A DNA stretch of 64,000 nt from Synaphobranchus kaupii (GCA_029718625.1 CM056380.1:110800302-110864301), one strand, 5' to 3'; counted from the first letter of the stretch, positions 45,531 through 58,600 are shown. The notes: generated from the letters alone by a model not told the origin. Numbers and translations are program-made.

Positions 45531-47443
45531 ACAGTAATATAATTATTTTTAAAAATCTTGTGAATCAACTGTGCACATTGTAGGACATATGTTTCATTTA
45601 CAGACTCCCCATTTGAAAGAGAGAACTGTTATCTTCAACACTTTGAAGGATCTAGTAGAACATTCACAAAGGATCCATATTTTTCTGTCCCAGAAATTTA
45701 AGCTGTGTAGGTCACTTTTTTAGGACACCATTCCTTTCTCCAACATCTTATCTTTTTCTACTGGCTCCCTGAGTAACAGTGATCTTGCGTCGAAGCTCCA
45801 CAATTGACAGCTTGACATGTCCGTAAAGGAGGGTGTGCCTGGCAATCAGACAACCCTTTTTCCTTGACAAACTGTCTCCAGTAGTGTGTCTGTGGGGATA
45901 ATTTCCTGTCAGGAGATAGTGGAGAAAGGTGTGAGAGCTGCTTCTCTTCCACTGTTTCTCCTCACCTGGTCTGCCACTCCCTCCTTCCTGCTCTATTTGT
46001 TACTGTGTCTTCTTCAGTTCTCTCTCTTGTCGCTCTAGTTCCCTCCCCTTCTTTCCCCACTCTTTCTCTCCCTCTCTCTGCCTCTTTCCATGTTTCCACC
46101 CTTCTACTTTCATCCTTTCTCTAAACTCTCATTCTCTGCCTTCCTCCTTTTCCCCAATAATGATAAATGCAGTATATTCCAGGTTTGTGGTAACAGTAAG
46201 TATGTATCATGACAGATTCTTATGCTGGCCACTGTCACCTCAAAAATTGCAAGACAAAAAATATTTCCGAACACATGGTAACAGATGACACAGCACATCA
46301 GGGATGAATCTTTATAAATGTCCCTAGCAAGGACGGGCTTGTTTCCTATACTAGAAATATACTATATACAGCACGGGAAGTGATGTAAGGTCTAACTGTG
46401 TGATTTGTTGGCTTCAGTACATTTCCGTTATAATTTCTTGTGAGGTTTATGCTCAGGCCATTATATAACTGGCCATTCCCATCATGCATCATGGGTTCAA
46501 CACAGGACAGAGAGAATGCTGGGAAATTAACTGTCAGCGGCTTCCATAGATCCCCAGATCCTGTCTTTAAAAAATATGTTCTAGGTGATGATGAACTGAA
46601 ATTGACCTTGAATGCCTCACTGTCTCTCAGGACTGAAGCAAATGTCAACCGAACCCTCTGGAGGTCACAGAGCCAATTTCGAACTGGCAGCAAACAGTAC
46701 AGCATACAATAGGCATGGCTAGAGATTGAACTCACAATTTTATGCTATGCAAGGCAGAGTTCCTCTGAGCTGTGGGCATTAGCACATATTTTAAGTGGCA
46801 ACGAAGCAAATAATTTGATTATGAAGCTTCCTCCTGGTCTAGTCAGTACTGTATATCTAAATCAGGCAGAACAGATAAAATACTAAAACCATGCCTGGAT
46901 ACTTATCTATATCTATGCTATGCTGTCACCACGATGAATAATCATTCTCTGAGTGGTTTTGTTTGTGCAGCACAGAATTTGAAAATGCCTATCCATCTTG
47001 AAGATAGTAGAACAGCATAGTCTAAATGGAGATATTTATTCTATATCCTACGTTCATGATCAATATCTCACATTTTCTTCCCTTGCTTAAACTCCTTTTT
47101 TCAGAACAGAGGCATACAATTTATGTCAGTAGCATTGCCCGTACACTACATAACAACCACTCATATTTAAGGTTAGTTTGAAACTTCTCCACATGTCCCT
47201 TGAGTCCTGGACAGTTTTTGTATTGCGGTGCATGCATGCATAGGGACTAGAAACAAAGGCACAGCTGAGAGATGGCACAGTTTTAACTTCCTGCTAGTTG
47301 GCGGTGTTGGGGATGATTGGGGGAGGTTGCTTAATTCTCCTGTGGGGACTGACAGGAAAAGGCTGTGAGAATAAGCAATGACAAATTATCCCTGGCTTTA
47401 AGTGCTAAAGTGAGGGCAGAAAAAGCCTAATGTTCTGTACGCT

Positions 47444-47460
47444 GGGGGGGGGGGGGGGGG
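47444..47460. repeat. 17-base poly-G tract
   Basis: An uninterrupted G run. Confidence 0.9.
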
Positions 47461-47704
47461 TGGAGTTCACACAGGCAGAGAGGGGTATTAAACGAATGGC
47501 ATTGAGCACATTCAGTGGTGCTCCTCTCATGTAATCAAATTTGGACGCCGCCCGTCCCTGTGGTGATTAGGATTTATGGCGACATGCACACAAGCATGCA
47601 CTATCTGTTTGCACTTACAGTTATTGCCATACTAAAAAATCCAACTTAATTATCAGCGCTTAGTAATAACATTGGGCCTCCTTTACATCACAGTACCAGG
47701 AGAC

Positions 47705-47955
47705 ATGTAGCTGGAGACTTTACTCAGGTAAAGGAGACATTTAGGAGCTGTAGCAGACTTGCTACAGGAGATTTTATTGAGGCTAATGAAACATTTAGGA
47801 GGTGAGCACAGCAGCATAGATATAGAATGTCTATGGTGAGCAGACTCACCACGGGAGACTTTACTGAGATAAAGGAGACATTTAGGAGCTGATGCAGGCT
47901 CAACATAGGAGACCTTACTGAGTTAAAGGTTACATTTAGAAGCAGTAGCGGGCGC
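47705..47955. repeat. Diverged tandem repeat, about 60-bp period
   Basis: Four blocks contain GGAGACTTTACT-type and GACATTTAGGAGCTG-type motifs, each pair spaced by about 20 bases. One longer spacer lies at 47800-47850. It is much older than the other minisatellites in the window. Confidence 0.75.
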
Positions 47956-48273
47956 TGGAACACTTATTGATGTTATATTCTTGTGCATGGATCCTTCCAG
48001 GATTGTTCTTTCTGCAGTTCACAGGTTATTGATGCTGGTTTCAAGTAAAGTGTTTCCTGCAGTGAGGAGCTTGTATGCATGTTCGTGGAGCTGAGAGAGA
48101 GAAGCCTCTCAAAGCTACACTCTGCCCCTGCTCATTCCTCAATGGGACCAGATTCATCAATTTTGAGAGGAAGTTGTGTCAGAGAGTTGGGAGTCCAATG
48201 CTCATTCAGAGAGAGTCCAGGGCTGCATGTGGATAATGGAGAAGACCATTGAACTGCTACTTCACTGCACTAA

Positions 48274-48275
<2 letters not shown>

Positions 48276-48327
<52 letters not shown>

Positions 48328-48335
48328 CCACACAG
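48276..48335. repeat. Compound microsatellite (CT)n then (CA)n
   Basis: About 32 bases of CT repeat followed by about 28 of CA. Confidence 0.95.
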
Positions 48336-48936
48336 CCTGAAATCAAAATGAAAAAGTTGGTGGAGGGTTGTGAGAAGGTGTCTGGACTAAATATAAAAAT
48401 AATTACCCACACTTAACCCGTTAATTTTTTATTCATAAATATCAATATATGTTAGTGGGCAGTACATTGTAAATCGATCAATTGTGAAAACAACAAGCTT
48501 GAAAACACTTAATCATCCACTGTTCCTCTGACTCCTTTACAAAAGCTGTATTTAAAGCTGTATTTACAAAAGCTGTATTCCCCACATACTGTATATATAT
48601 ACTACATTAACAAGAGAGTTAATTTAGTATTTGTAGTATTTTTTTTCTGAAAATTGTTTATTTTTACATTAGGTCAGCTGTCCTAACTTTATCAAGGCTT
48701 TGATGACTACAGCGGAGCAGTAGGGGCAGGCGTGTGTAGCACAGTTTGGATGACAAGTAGGACACTGACACTGGCTTCAAACAAAGTGTGAAAAAAATGA
48801 CAGAGATAAATTAAATTGGAACTGCTACTAGCAACACTTCTCTAGTCTTTATGTCTTCACTGATAATGAAATGTAGGCCAGGCCTGCTGTTTAACACCAA
48901 GTGGTCTGTGGATAACAGCTCTCGATGGCTAAATGA

Positions 48937-48997
48937 CACACACGCATGCACACACGCAGGCACGCACGCACGCACGCACGCACGCATGCACGCACAG
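48937..48997. repeat. (CACG)n-type microsatellite
   Basis: CACACACG grades into tandem CACG units. CpG-rich tetranucleotide repeats are rare among the arrays in this window. Confidence 0.9.
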
Positions 48998-49521
48998 TAC
49001 AAAAGACTCTAGCATTAATTACATTCATCTTATCTATAGATTTCCGAGCATGCCGGGTCATTATTGTTCAGTGCACAATTAATATTAATGCCTAAATTAA
49101 TGTGATTATTTATTTATTTAGCATTGTCATCCTGCCATTTCCTAGCTGGATTCCTGGGTGCAATATGCACGTTAGCAGAATACAGAATAAAACATGATCT
49201 GAAGGCAGTTCTACCCCTGAGGCAGAATCAATTCTAATGGTTCACTCTTGTTTTTTTGGGCAGGCCTATTTTTCAAATACTGCATTCATGGTAAGTGGTT
49301 TATTTATTTTTTATTTTTTTACTGGTAAGTGGTTTATTTTTCATTTTCATGAAGTAATTGTTTACCTAAAGATCTATTTACCTAAATATCTTTATTATAT
49401 AGTTCTGAAATATTGCCAGAAATTCAATATCCTTGAAAGATAACTTCATGCTAATAAAGTTACCTGTCAAACTACCTAGCAGCATACAAATCATGCTAAA
49501 TTACCAAGCTAGCAAAGGTTA

Positions 49522-49836
49522 CCATCCCGACTGCGGAGCTTTTCCACCCTAGCTCCCCAGTGGTGGAACGAACTCCCCACTCCGCTGCGCTCAGTTGAAA
49601 CACTGTCTGTTTTCCGTCGTGGTCTGAAAACGCACTTTTTCAGACTCCACCTCAACTAAACTACCTATATAGGACCAATTCTATAGTACTTGCTTCCTGT
49701 TTTTTTTTTCTTTTTTTTTTTTTTGCTTGATTTCTATTCAACTTGTGTTTTTTTGGTATTTTATAGTTAAGAATGTATAGCTGACCTTGTTCTATGTTCA
49801 TTACTAGGGATGGCTCCTACATTGTGAGAAAGTTGT
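49522..49836 (+). pseudogene. LINE C-terminal fragment, left part
   Basis: The + strand reads LAPQWWNELPTPLRSVETLS then VFRRGLKTHFFRLHLN and a stop near 49660. This is the C-terminal end of an L2/Rex-type ORF2. The 3' UTR continues to 49836, is interrupted by the solo LTR, and resumes at 51393. Confidence 0.7.
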
Positions 49837-51392
49837 TGTAATGGGGCGTGACGTGTGAGGTGGGAGGAGCCAAACGCAGCAAGGGGAATCCTAAAGCCCG
49901 TAGGCCACTAAGGCGGGATACCCCGCAGATAAGGGAGGGGACAAGACAAACGAACAACGAACACAACTACAGACGCTACTAACTGGATCACTGTCACACG
50001 CCAACAGAGCGCAAGGACAGGATACTGAACAGTCAGAAATAATACGCGCCCTGTCTCGGAAACGAGACACATAAGAACGGGCGAGTAGAGTAGACAAACA
50101 TAAAACACAGTCAGAAAACACTGCAAAATAATAAGAAGCTGAGGAAGCGAAAGGAACAGATCCAATGTTCCAGGGCTAGTAACATAGGCTAGCAGTCAAA
50201 TGAGGAAAATAAAGAGGGTAAACACCCGATCTCCCAGGGGGAAGAAACATTTTACAGGCGAGCCGAACGGAGCACTGTCGTCCCATAACTTTACTCTCCA
50301 TAAAGACTAACGCAAGCTTACTTGAGAACACAAAAGCCCAAGCCTCTCAGTAACGAAATATGAACGAGGCGAAATGGAACAGAGAGCTAACGTTCCGAGG
50401 CTATATTAAGAAAACACGCAGTCACACACAAACACGTCCACAACATCGCCCAAGCTCCACATAAGGAGGCAAACACCCGGAGAACGAAACAGAACAAAAG
50501 TTCCCAACAAAATCGTCTCGCAGGTAGAAAGGCGAACAGGACAGCTGCAACAAAAGACCACGCAAACTTAATAGCAAGCACTGCCTCAATATAATATAAA
50601 TAACCCTGACTCACAACAAAGGGGAACGTAGTCCCCGAGGAGACAAAAACAGGGAAACAACCGTACCGAAACTACTAACTGGCACACGAGATGGGTAACT
50701 AAACAGCCAGCAGGAAATAAGCCCTGCCTCAGCAATGAGGCGATAAAATAGGCGAGTAGCCCAAATGGTACGAATAACTAACACCAATAAATAAAGCCCT
50801 AAAATCAGTAAGATAATAATGCCCTGTCTCTTAGTAAAAACCTACCACGTAGATGCATACAAACAATACTCCTCTCGCCTTCACGGAAGAAAGCAGAGAG
50901 AGGAGAAAGAGACATAGAAAGGCAAACACTAGGCAAACGGACTAAAAAGGAGAAACCAGGAAGCGAGGACTGAAAAGAGCCAGGGGGGAAGAGTCCGAAT
51001 AACTCAATCCACATAGGCAGGTACGCCAGGGGGGACGAGTCCAAATAACTACTTCCACATAGGCGAGTCCCGCATAACTCCAACGAACCACAACGGAGCG
51101 AACCGGTCTCCTAATAAACCTAGACCAAAAAATAATACTGACTTAAAATACAAAGGGCTGAATAATACCACACACAATACAGCACAATACACCACAGTAC
51201 AAACAATCAATATAGAAGCCCCGATAGAATGACACGGAAGGCTTAAATAGCTGTGACCACGCCCAGGTGTAAATGCTAACAGAAGGTACGCAAACCCAGC
51301 AGGGCGGAGCAAGCATCTACCAAAAGGGCAGCGCCCCCGCGTGGCCACCGAGGAAAACGACCGCACAGGTAAACAGGGCCAAAACCATGACA
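49837..51392 (-). mobile_element. Solo LTR, 1556 bp, minus strand, with 5-bp target duplication
   Basis: On the minus strand it starts TGTCATGGTTTTGGCC and ends CGCCCCATTACA. GTTGT occurs on both sides (49832-49836 and 51393-51397). GCTATTTAAGCCTTCC near 51240-51256 (minus strand) is TATA-like. It interrupts the 3' UTR of a LINE, whose tail resumes at 51393, so it inserted later. Open frames inside it lack retroviral motifs. Confidence 0.75.
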
Positions 51393-51507
51393 GTTGTGCT
51401 TTGTCGGATCTGCTTTGTAGTCTTGTCAATGACCTTCAATATGCACTTATTGTACGTCGCTTTGGATAAAAGCGTCTGCCAAATAATTGTAATGTAATGT
51501 AATGTAC
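51393..51507 (+). mobile_element. LINE 3' tail, right part
   Basis: It contains TTGTACGTCGCTTTGGATAA followed by AAGCGTCTGCC and a run of TAATG repeats, the standard 3' end of a fish LINE. It continues the fragment that stops at 49836. Confidence 0.7.
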
Positions 51508-51672
51508 TTGCTTGTGTGTATTTTAATGCAAGCTGTCTTTTGAGGAACAAATCCCAAAAAATATCTTCCACAGAGGCAGAAGATAAACTGGAAAATTGAC
51601 TTATTCTGCCCCTAAGGCAGAACCTTTGGGTTACGACTAGTTGGCACTGCTACCCAGAGGCATTTTCCTCAT

Positions 51673-51792
51673 GGGGTGGCACAGTGGTGCAGTGAGTACC
51701 GCTGTCATCTCACAACAGGAAAGTACCATGTTTGAATCCTGGCCGGCGCCACCTAATGTAAGCTGAGATGGGCTCCAGCGCCCCCCCCCCCC
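51673..51792 (+). mobile_element. tRNA-derived SINE, internally deleted
   Basis: GGCACAGTGGTGCAGTGAG is box A-like and GTTTGAATCCTGG (51730-51742) is box B-like, matching a pol III promoter derived from a tRNA. The distal end GCTGAGATGGGCTCCAGC followed by a 12-base C run is the family 3' end. The usual middle part (about 150-200 bp) is missing. The remnant is not a functional tRNA gene. Confidence 0.7.
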
Positions 51793-52660
51793 AGTTTTGT
51801 CATAAATTAGCAGCTATCCATAGCCATGGTCTAGGTCACACTGTAAGCTTAAGACAAAATCAGTAAGCTACGGCTTAGTCTTAAGAGAAGTGAGGCTAGA
51901 TTAGAATAAGAGACATACCATAATGAACTACAAGATCAGGACACTAATGCTACGTGAAAGTGATAGAAAAACAAGATACAAGAAACAAGATACAAGTGCT
52001 ACATGAAAGTGCTGCTTGATTGGTGGGTCAGTCAAGGTAGAAAGTGAAAAGTCTGAAAGAGGCGTGTCTTAAGGCTACAACGGAAAACAATCAGTGACTG
52101 AGCAGTTCGTATACCCCACGAGCACCTTTATTTTTTACTTTGGACCAGTATAAAATTCTTAGTTACATGAACTTGGTATTTTTGGTTTTGTATTTGAATG
52201 GAGTAATAAAATATAGTTTGCAAAACCACATATATTTTTCTGGACCTATTAGTCTTGTTAGCTGAACATCACAATATGAGTTATATATATAACCTATTTA
52301 TGGTTGGTGTGCCAACATAAGAGGCTTGTCACCAGAGCTAAGGATTTGTAATCTAGAGAACCTTGAACCTTGACAGTTGAGAAAACTGTTATTGTAATCA
52401 GTTACTTCAAAATTTTTAGTTGGGAGGACCAAAGATGTATTTTACAACATGGGGCCTGCAGAGAGATTCTAGAGAGACTAACCATCAGGAGATTCGAGAC
52501 CATTCCCCATGGCCTGGCTTGCCTGGTGACTGATTTGGCCGACAAGGAAACTGACGCTCTTATGTTTAGGCTGCTCAAACTCAATAGACTTGCTGCTATC
52601 AGTAGTTGGTAATGTGGGTGGGTATGTTTTGGTTCAGTGCTTGCTTGCTTGTGGAGAAAA

Positions 52661-52780
52661 ATGCAATTGGTCAAAATGTCAGCAATCCGCTCGCCTTGCT
52701 ACGCGATTGGTCAAATTGTCAACAATCCGCTTGCTTTGCTATGCAATTGATCAAAATGTCATCAATGTGCTTGCCTTGCT
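52661..52780. repeat. 40-bp tandem repeat, three copies
   Basis: Units start at 52661, 52701 and 52741. Each contains ATTGRTCAAAWTGTCA and GCTTGCYTTGCT-like segments. Two of the three keep ATTGG (inverted CCAAT). Confidence 0.9.
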
Positions 52781-54239
52781 AGGCTTCTGTCGTGTGCCAG
52801 CAGTAGTGGCTAGACAGACTGTACAGTAGCTGGTGGTGTTATCACAATGGAGAAAAAGAGAAAAAGTGGAGCTGAGAGGGAATGACTAAAAAAGGAAGGT
52901 GGATGCTGCAAAATTAAATTACTGATATTTTCAAAGCCACCACAACTACTTCAAGTGTAGGTTAGTCAGATGATGCCAACACATAATCACTTGCTAGCTG
53001 TAATGTTAGCCTAACTAAAAAACTGAGGTAGGTTACCCATAAGAGCTTGCCTATGTCTTGTTTGTAGAACAGCATGCTCTATTAAAATCTATTAATTTTA
53101 TGTTAAATCTGTTTCTAACCCTTGCATAAAAACTATTTCAAAAGCACTGTCACATCGCAAATAATGATATATTTTCACCTAAAACTGTCAAATGCACTGT
53201 GACATGGATGTTTTCTGCTAACGTACATCAAAGATCTGCTTCTGTTAATTATTTTAACAAAAATATTTTAATCAAAAAAAATCTCATATGTTTCTATGAT
53301 GTTGAGATTTTGATCCCCTATTGAGTAAACATTGCCCTAATGTGATATCATGTTATTACATTTTTATATGCCTATAAATTACAGTGAATCTAAAAAGCTG
53401 TGCTTCATTTCCAACAAGGTGAAAATCCCAGTGCTGCTAGTACTGTTTGAGAGGGAAGGCCAGGTTCAGCCAAGTACCATTACAGGTAGTGAAATGACAA
53501 GTAAAAAGAAACAGTAAAAAATGTGCACATTGGCATGAGAGCGGCCTGCTGATCTTCTTGGTAGGACAGTCTTTTATCGGTCTCATTTGACTTGGGTTTA
53601 TTGGTCTAATTGAACTGCCTACATACAATTTTCTGCTGATCTGGAGTAATTGCAAAAAGGTTTCATTGTCACTGCATTTAATGTAGCTGGTGTGTTTGAT
53701 TTAGGTAAAAGTACAGACTAAAATCTTTGACTCAGTTTAAAACTGGTTTTCAGAATTTTCAGAGAAAAGAAGGGAAAAGGCAAATAGAAGGAAGAAACCA
53801 GGAATAGTTCAACAATATAGATGTTGAGAGAAAGAAAAAGTGCAGAAGTCAAGGACAATGAAAAGGGAAGGTAAAAAATGTGAAAGATTACATACAGTAA
53901 ATGGAAGAGAGAAAAAAGAGACAGACATGTCTAAATGTTCTTGGTGGAAAATGAATAAATGACCATGTTGTTAAACTTGCAGTACATACCTTATATGCAG
54001 GCTGTTGTGACTGCTATTGAGTGCTGTTATGACTTAGGCTACATGGAAAAGAGAACTGTTGGCTTTATAAAATATAGCATATTTGTATCGCATTTGCAAC
54101 ATTTTGTGGTCTTAATTGTTCTTAACGATCATGCAAATCTTGTTGTTCTAATCGCAATGTATTCAGTGGTAATTACTCTCAAAATCTCTGTTGCTGGTAT
54201 TTGGCAAGGTGGATGTGAGACTCCTAGCCTGACTTGTTG

Positions 54240-54950
54240 CCCCAGGCTGGTACTGACCCCAGCATACCCTGCCCCCAGCATGCTTTGGCCTACCACCAGT
54301 GTTGTTGCTGCTATCAGCAGTCACATCATCAATGAAGACAAGTGAGCCAGTTCCAGTGGCAGCCATACATGCCCAAGCTATAACACTACTTCCACCATGT
54401 TCCAAAGATGAGGGGGATTCTTTGGATCATGAGCAGTTCCTTTCTTTTCCACACTTTCCTTTTTCCAACACTTTGGTACAGGATAATACTCATCTTATTT
54501 GTCCATAAGACTCTCTTCCAGAACTGTAGTTATTTTAAATGTACTTATTTCACTAACCTGGCTATTCTGCTCTTCAGGCTCATCAGTGTTTTGCATCTTG
54601 CGGTGAACCCTTTGAAGTTATGCTGATGTAGTCTTGTCTTTATTGAAGTCTTTGACACATCTATATCTACGTACATCCTGGAGAGTGTTCTTCATCTGTT
54701 CAACAGTTGAAAAGGGTTTTTTCTTCACAATTGCTCTTCAGTTATCCACGACGGTAGTCTTCCGTGGTCTACCAGGTCATTTTCTATTGCTGAGCTTACT
54801 AGTGTGTTCATGCAAATTCCCCTTGAGAGGCTGATGTCCATCCATTTTTTGGAGAGCAACCAATGTGACGCTAGCTGATTTATCAACCTGGATGTAGATG
54901 ATTTTACACTTACACTTTACCTTTTCAGCGACTGCAGTCTTCATTGCATA
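54240..54950 (-). pseudogene. Tc1-like transposase remnant
   Basis: The minus strand reads MEHGGSSVIAWACMAATGTG then SLVFIDDVTAD (54330-54405), the GGGSVM.W region near the second catalytic Asp. Reading further into the N-terminal half (54420-54940) shows scattered pieces such as the DNA-binding part encoded around GGTCTACCAGGTCATTTTC. Stops and shifts break it everywhere. Left of 54330 the sequence departs from the family, so the C-terminal third is lost. Confidence 0.65.
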
Positions 54951-55047
54951 TTTAATGTTAGGATTTCACTTTAAAAATACCTATCAATTGTCTAAAACTA
55001 CCTGATTAAAGCTTTGGTTGATTTTTGTACCAATTAATATGTCAGTT

Positions 55048-55048
<1 letters not shown>

Positions 55049-55100
<52 letters not shown>
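55049..55100. repeat. (GT)n microsatellite
   Basis: Twenty-six GT units. Confidence 0.95.
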
Positions 55101-55102
<2 letters not shown>

Positions 55103-57549
55103 TGTATATGTGTAATTTCTTTGAAAATCTAATAATGAGTAATTTGCAGAAGGAATCGGAGGCCAATGGTATGAAGCCTGAGTTTATCTAATTGGGTCTG
55201 AGCATAGAGGTCTTTTTCTTTTCGTCATTTGTTGTGTTATAGATTTCCCTAAATCATTTTCTGTTGAGAACAGCATGCAGTATAAATCATAAGAAAAATT
55301 CACTGGATAAGTAATGTAATTACATTTTGAGAAATGTTATGAATAGAAGCCACTGACATGTAATATCACAAGGGTGGCCTAAGGCAGACATACAAAATTT
55401 AAAAAAGAACAAGTTGCAAATAAGCATAAAACTTTACATATTTGCAAATAAGCGTAAAAACTTTACATAATAGCCAAATATTTAACATTTATGGCTGGGT
55501 AAAGGCTTTTTTTATTGCAGTCTAAGATTTGCATTTAAAATCAAAATTTCACTGTGTTGTTGTTAGGCGTTGGTGACATAAATGTCATATTGACACCAGT
55601 ACAGTTTGAGTCATAACATGTATTTGTACACAAATCGTGGAGAAAGACAAACTTTTCTGAAAAGCTACACTGGCTAAGATTGCTGATGAGCTAACATGCT
55701 AAGTTAGGTTTTGCTTGCTTTGAAAAGCCTTGATTAGCTAAGATGATATTTAAACCAATGGTGAGGGAATTCATCACAATACGGAAGTAGAACTGCAATA
55801 AATCTAAAAAGCTTTTTTTGTCATCTATGATTGCTAGCACTGCTAGATATGTTATGACATGGGTTTCTGAAGGAATTATAACTGGCCTGAAAATTTTGCA
55901 GTAACTATGGTATGACAAAGTAGAATTAATCGATATTAGCATGTATATACCCTCACCTTTGGAATTGCATGCCCCAATGTTTCCTGATTATGAAGACGTA
56001 CTTTAATGTTAGTTATTCATGCTAAGAATTTTCAATTTGCAGAAACTTTTACTTCGAATGTGGGGTTTGACTGCAAACTAGTAAACATCTTTATATATTG
56101 ATCATGACGTTGTTATTACTTTGTTCATTAACCATATTAACACAAAATATTGTGATATACTATATATTGTGTAGTACCCAAACACCTAAAATATGGTGGT
56201 ATCATTTTTTTGGCTGCATCACCCATCCCTGGTTGGTTGGGTAATGTTTAAGGTTACATCACAGGGATAGACAAATGCTTCTGCTGTCTGTACCTCTAGT
56301 GTACTGTACATGAAGAACAGGAAATGTAGGAGAACTGTTCTCAGAGCAGAATTTATTTAATTATCCATCATCTATTGTGTTTTTGATGCTGTTTCTTTGT
56401 AGAGTGTGTGGGCAAAAGGCAATATTTTAATTCTGTGACAATTTTAGAAAATCTGTTCCTTAATAGTCATTGGCAGGTGTGCTTTGCATTCACTCCTCCC
56501 TCCCGCAGACTAAACACAGAGCGCCAGAACAGCCCTGAGGGATTCTGGGGGAACAGAGTCTCGTTTGATAAGGTCTCGCTGGCGGCAGCATGTGGGAGAA
56601 AGCACTGAGCGTGCTAATCTCATGGAGGCTTGTGAAAGAGAGGGTTTAAGAGAGGAAATCTTCTGTGATGGTTTTATTTCTGATTGTGTGCCATGTACTT
56701 CAGGTTTTACACTGTGAGCCTGCCACTGCATAACCGTCGACTCCAAAATATGCTAGCAGATAAACAATAAATTCACCATACTGTATATATTATTCAGAGC
56801 TGCAGTTAAAATCACTGCTTAGAAAAAGTACTTGATCATGTGCGTGTGTATGTGCGTGTGTGTGTGTGTACGTGGGGGGCAATGTAAGATCATGACCTGT
56901 GGTTTTGGCAGTGTACTTCTGTTTAAATGACAAGTGCTTTATCATGCTGTGCAGTGATTTACAGCTTTAATTACCTTGGGAAAAATCTATTGCCATTAGT
57001 TTCCTTCCTTGAATTGTTTGCCTGGCTTTATATGACTGAACAATTGATCTCAACCAACAGAAAGCTAAGAAAACATTGATATCAGCCAAAAATCTCTGTG
57101 ATGAAATGTCCTTCGCCCCCTCCGAAGGTGAACATCATTTTGCAATGTAAAGTAAGTTTTGACAGCCACAAATGATACAAAAAGGGTCAATTTTGCTAAA
57201 CTTTTCTTAGACTTTTCAGGGAATTTCTGAAGAGTTAAAAATTAGCACTAATCGAATTTAATTATGCCATGATTAAAATGTTCTGGCGTAGCTATGTAAT
57301 TAGTTGAGTTACTACATGGTGGCCTTGACCATTACACAGTCCCCGCTATTGACCTTAATCTGTATGCCATTCAAGGTTTTAGCTTGTGAGAAACAGATGT
57401 GTCGTCAACTTCTTCTTAATTTGTGTCTATCTCTGCCATTTGGGGGTGGGTGTGTGCGTGTGTGTGTGGGGGGGTGAAACCCTGAAACCCTGAAACAGCA
57501 CCTTTGGCTAAATTTGTGATTGGAAAACTGGCCATCTTTGTGCCCTCAG

Positions 57550-57658
57550 CTTCACAGAGTTCCTGGAGCCCTTTGAGAGAGTCATCCAGCCTGAGGAGAT
57601 GTGGTTATACAAGAACCCACTGGTGGAATCCGACCACATTCCCAAGAGGGTCATGTTC
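57550..57658 (+). CDS. plpp4: plpp4 exon 2
   Basis: The acceptor is ccctcag at 57549. The first base completes Val from exon 1, followed by 36 codons: [20 protein letters not shown] then [16 protein letters not shown]. This closely matches vertebrate PLPP4 ([14 protein letters not shown] is a hallmark). The donor is TTC|gtgagtag at 57659, phase 0. The exon ends the first membrane segment and forms the luminal or extracellular loop before the second. Neighbouring sequence is single-copy-looking. Confidence 0.93.
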
Positions 57659-57797
57659 GTGAGTAGAAACCTATTTTTGTCCCCATCATCCCCAACAACA
57701 TGGTCTACAAGAGGTTGTCCCTATGGCTGAACCCACAGGTCTGCCTGCCACTATCATACAAGACAAAGGAGAGACACATTTTGAAATATGGGCAGGT

Positions 57798-57850
57798 CAT
57801 ATATATATATACTATATACTAATAAAATATATATATATATATATATATAT
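57798..57850. repeat. (AT)n microsatellite
   Basis: Two AT-rich dinucleotide blocks around CTATATACTAATAA. Confidence 0.9.
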
Positions 57851-58080
57851 ACTAATAAAGCATTAATGACTGTGTTATAAATGGTTTTATAAATGCTAAT
57901 AAAGCTTGAATAACCATGTTATTAATGTTTACTGTAAATGTAGCAAATGATGATGATTTTAGAGTGAAAATCTTTTTGCACCTGCCCTGCTGCACATATT
58001 TTTTTTTTTTACAATACATTGAACATGCATTATAATTATCATGAATTAATAGCTAATTTATAAAGTGTTGTCTAAATGAA
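57850..58080. mobile_element. Possible end of a non-autonomous DNA transposon
   Basis: AT-rich 'ttaataaatg'-style repeats end with TTTATAAAGTGTTGTC, resembling the right terminus of the abundant family whose left terminus may be at 13583. Confidence 0.35.
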
Positions 58081-58600
58081 ATAATCTTGATTCCTGAACA
58101 TTCGGAAAGTAGCATTCAGAAACATTCTGCTTCCAACTACATCATCTTCTTAAGAGCTGAATGAAAAAGGTCGGCTTCTGATTTCAATTCGCTGCCAGTG
58201 CCCGTAATACTGCAAATGGGCATGTCCTTAATCTGTGATTACAGTGTAATATGTCACTATGCAATTAGTCTTGTCAGGAATAATGATCAGGCTGGTCTAC
58301 GGATTAAATATCATTGTGTTCTGTGACCTCTCACTCCCCTTTCGCTCTGATATAATGGGGGTTAAGTGCTCATCAACAATGATTAAAAGTGCAGTGCGTG
58401 TATTGATCACCCGTTCTTGGATCCATTTCAAATGCCTCTCCTTTGAGTACAGGGGGGCATCAAATATAATTTTCAAAAATAGAGAAGCGATAGCTCCGAA
58501 TGTTGCCAGTGCGTGGAGAAATAAATAAATTAAATCGATCTTTATTAAATGTTCACTTAGCGGAGGCTTCCTTCTTGGCAGACTACCGGACATAAAAAAT

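Larger units (their letters stand above)
25096..57549 (+). other. plpp4: plpp4 intron 1, about 32.5 kb
   Basis: The intron runs from donor gtgagt at 25096 to acceptor ccctcag ending at 57549. It holds four candidate solo LTRs, an L2 LINE, a DNA transposon copy, a SINE, Tc1 pieces and many microsatellites, listed separately. The stretches 25100-26180, 26600-29350, 35750-38180, 45540-49500 and 55110-57540 show no other exon that I recognise. Regulatory elements are plausible there but cannot be seen without cross-species alignment. Confidence 0.8.

Noticed and set aside
51673..51760. A functional tRNA gene
   Set aside because: Box A-like and box B-like motifs are present, but no cloverleaf or anticodon arm can be drawn and the flanks match a SINE.
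52370..52615. Possible host exon (80 open codons, ETIPHGLACLVTDLADKETD)
   Set aside because: I recognise no family, there are no convincing splice sites on both sides, and overlapping frames are equally open.
52840..53000. hAT-like transposon start (a frame beginning MEKKRKSGAERE)
   Set aside because: Only a short lysine-rich stretch is visible and the frame is lost at once. It is too little to support a call.
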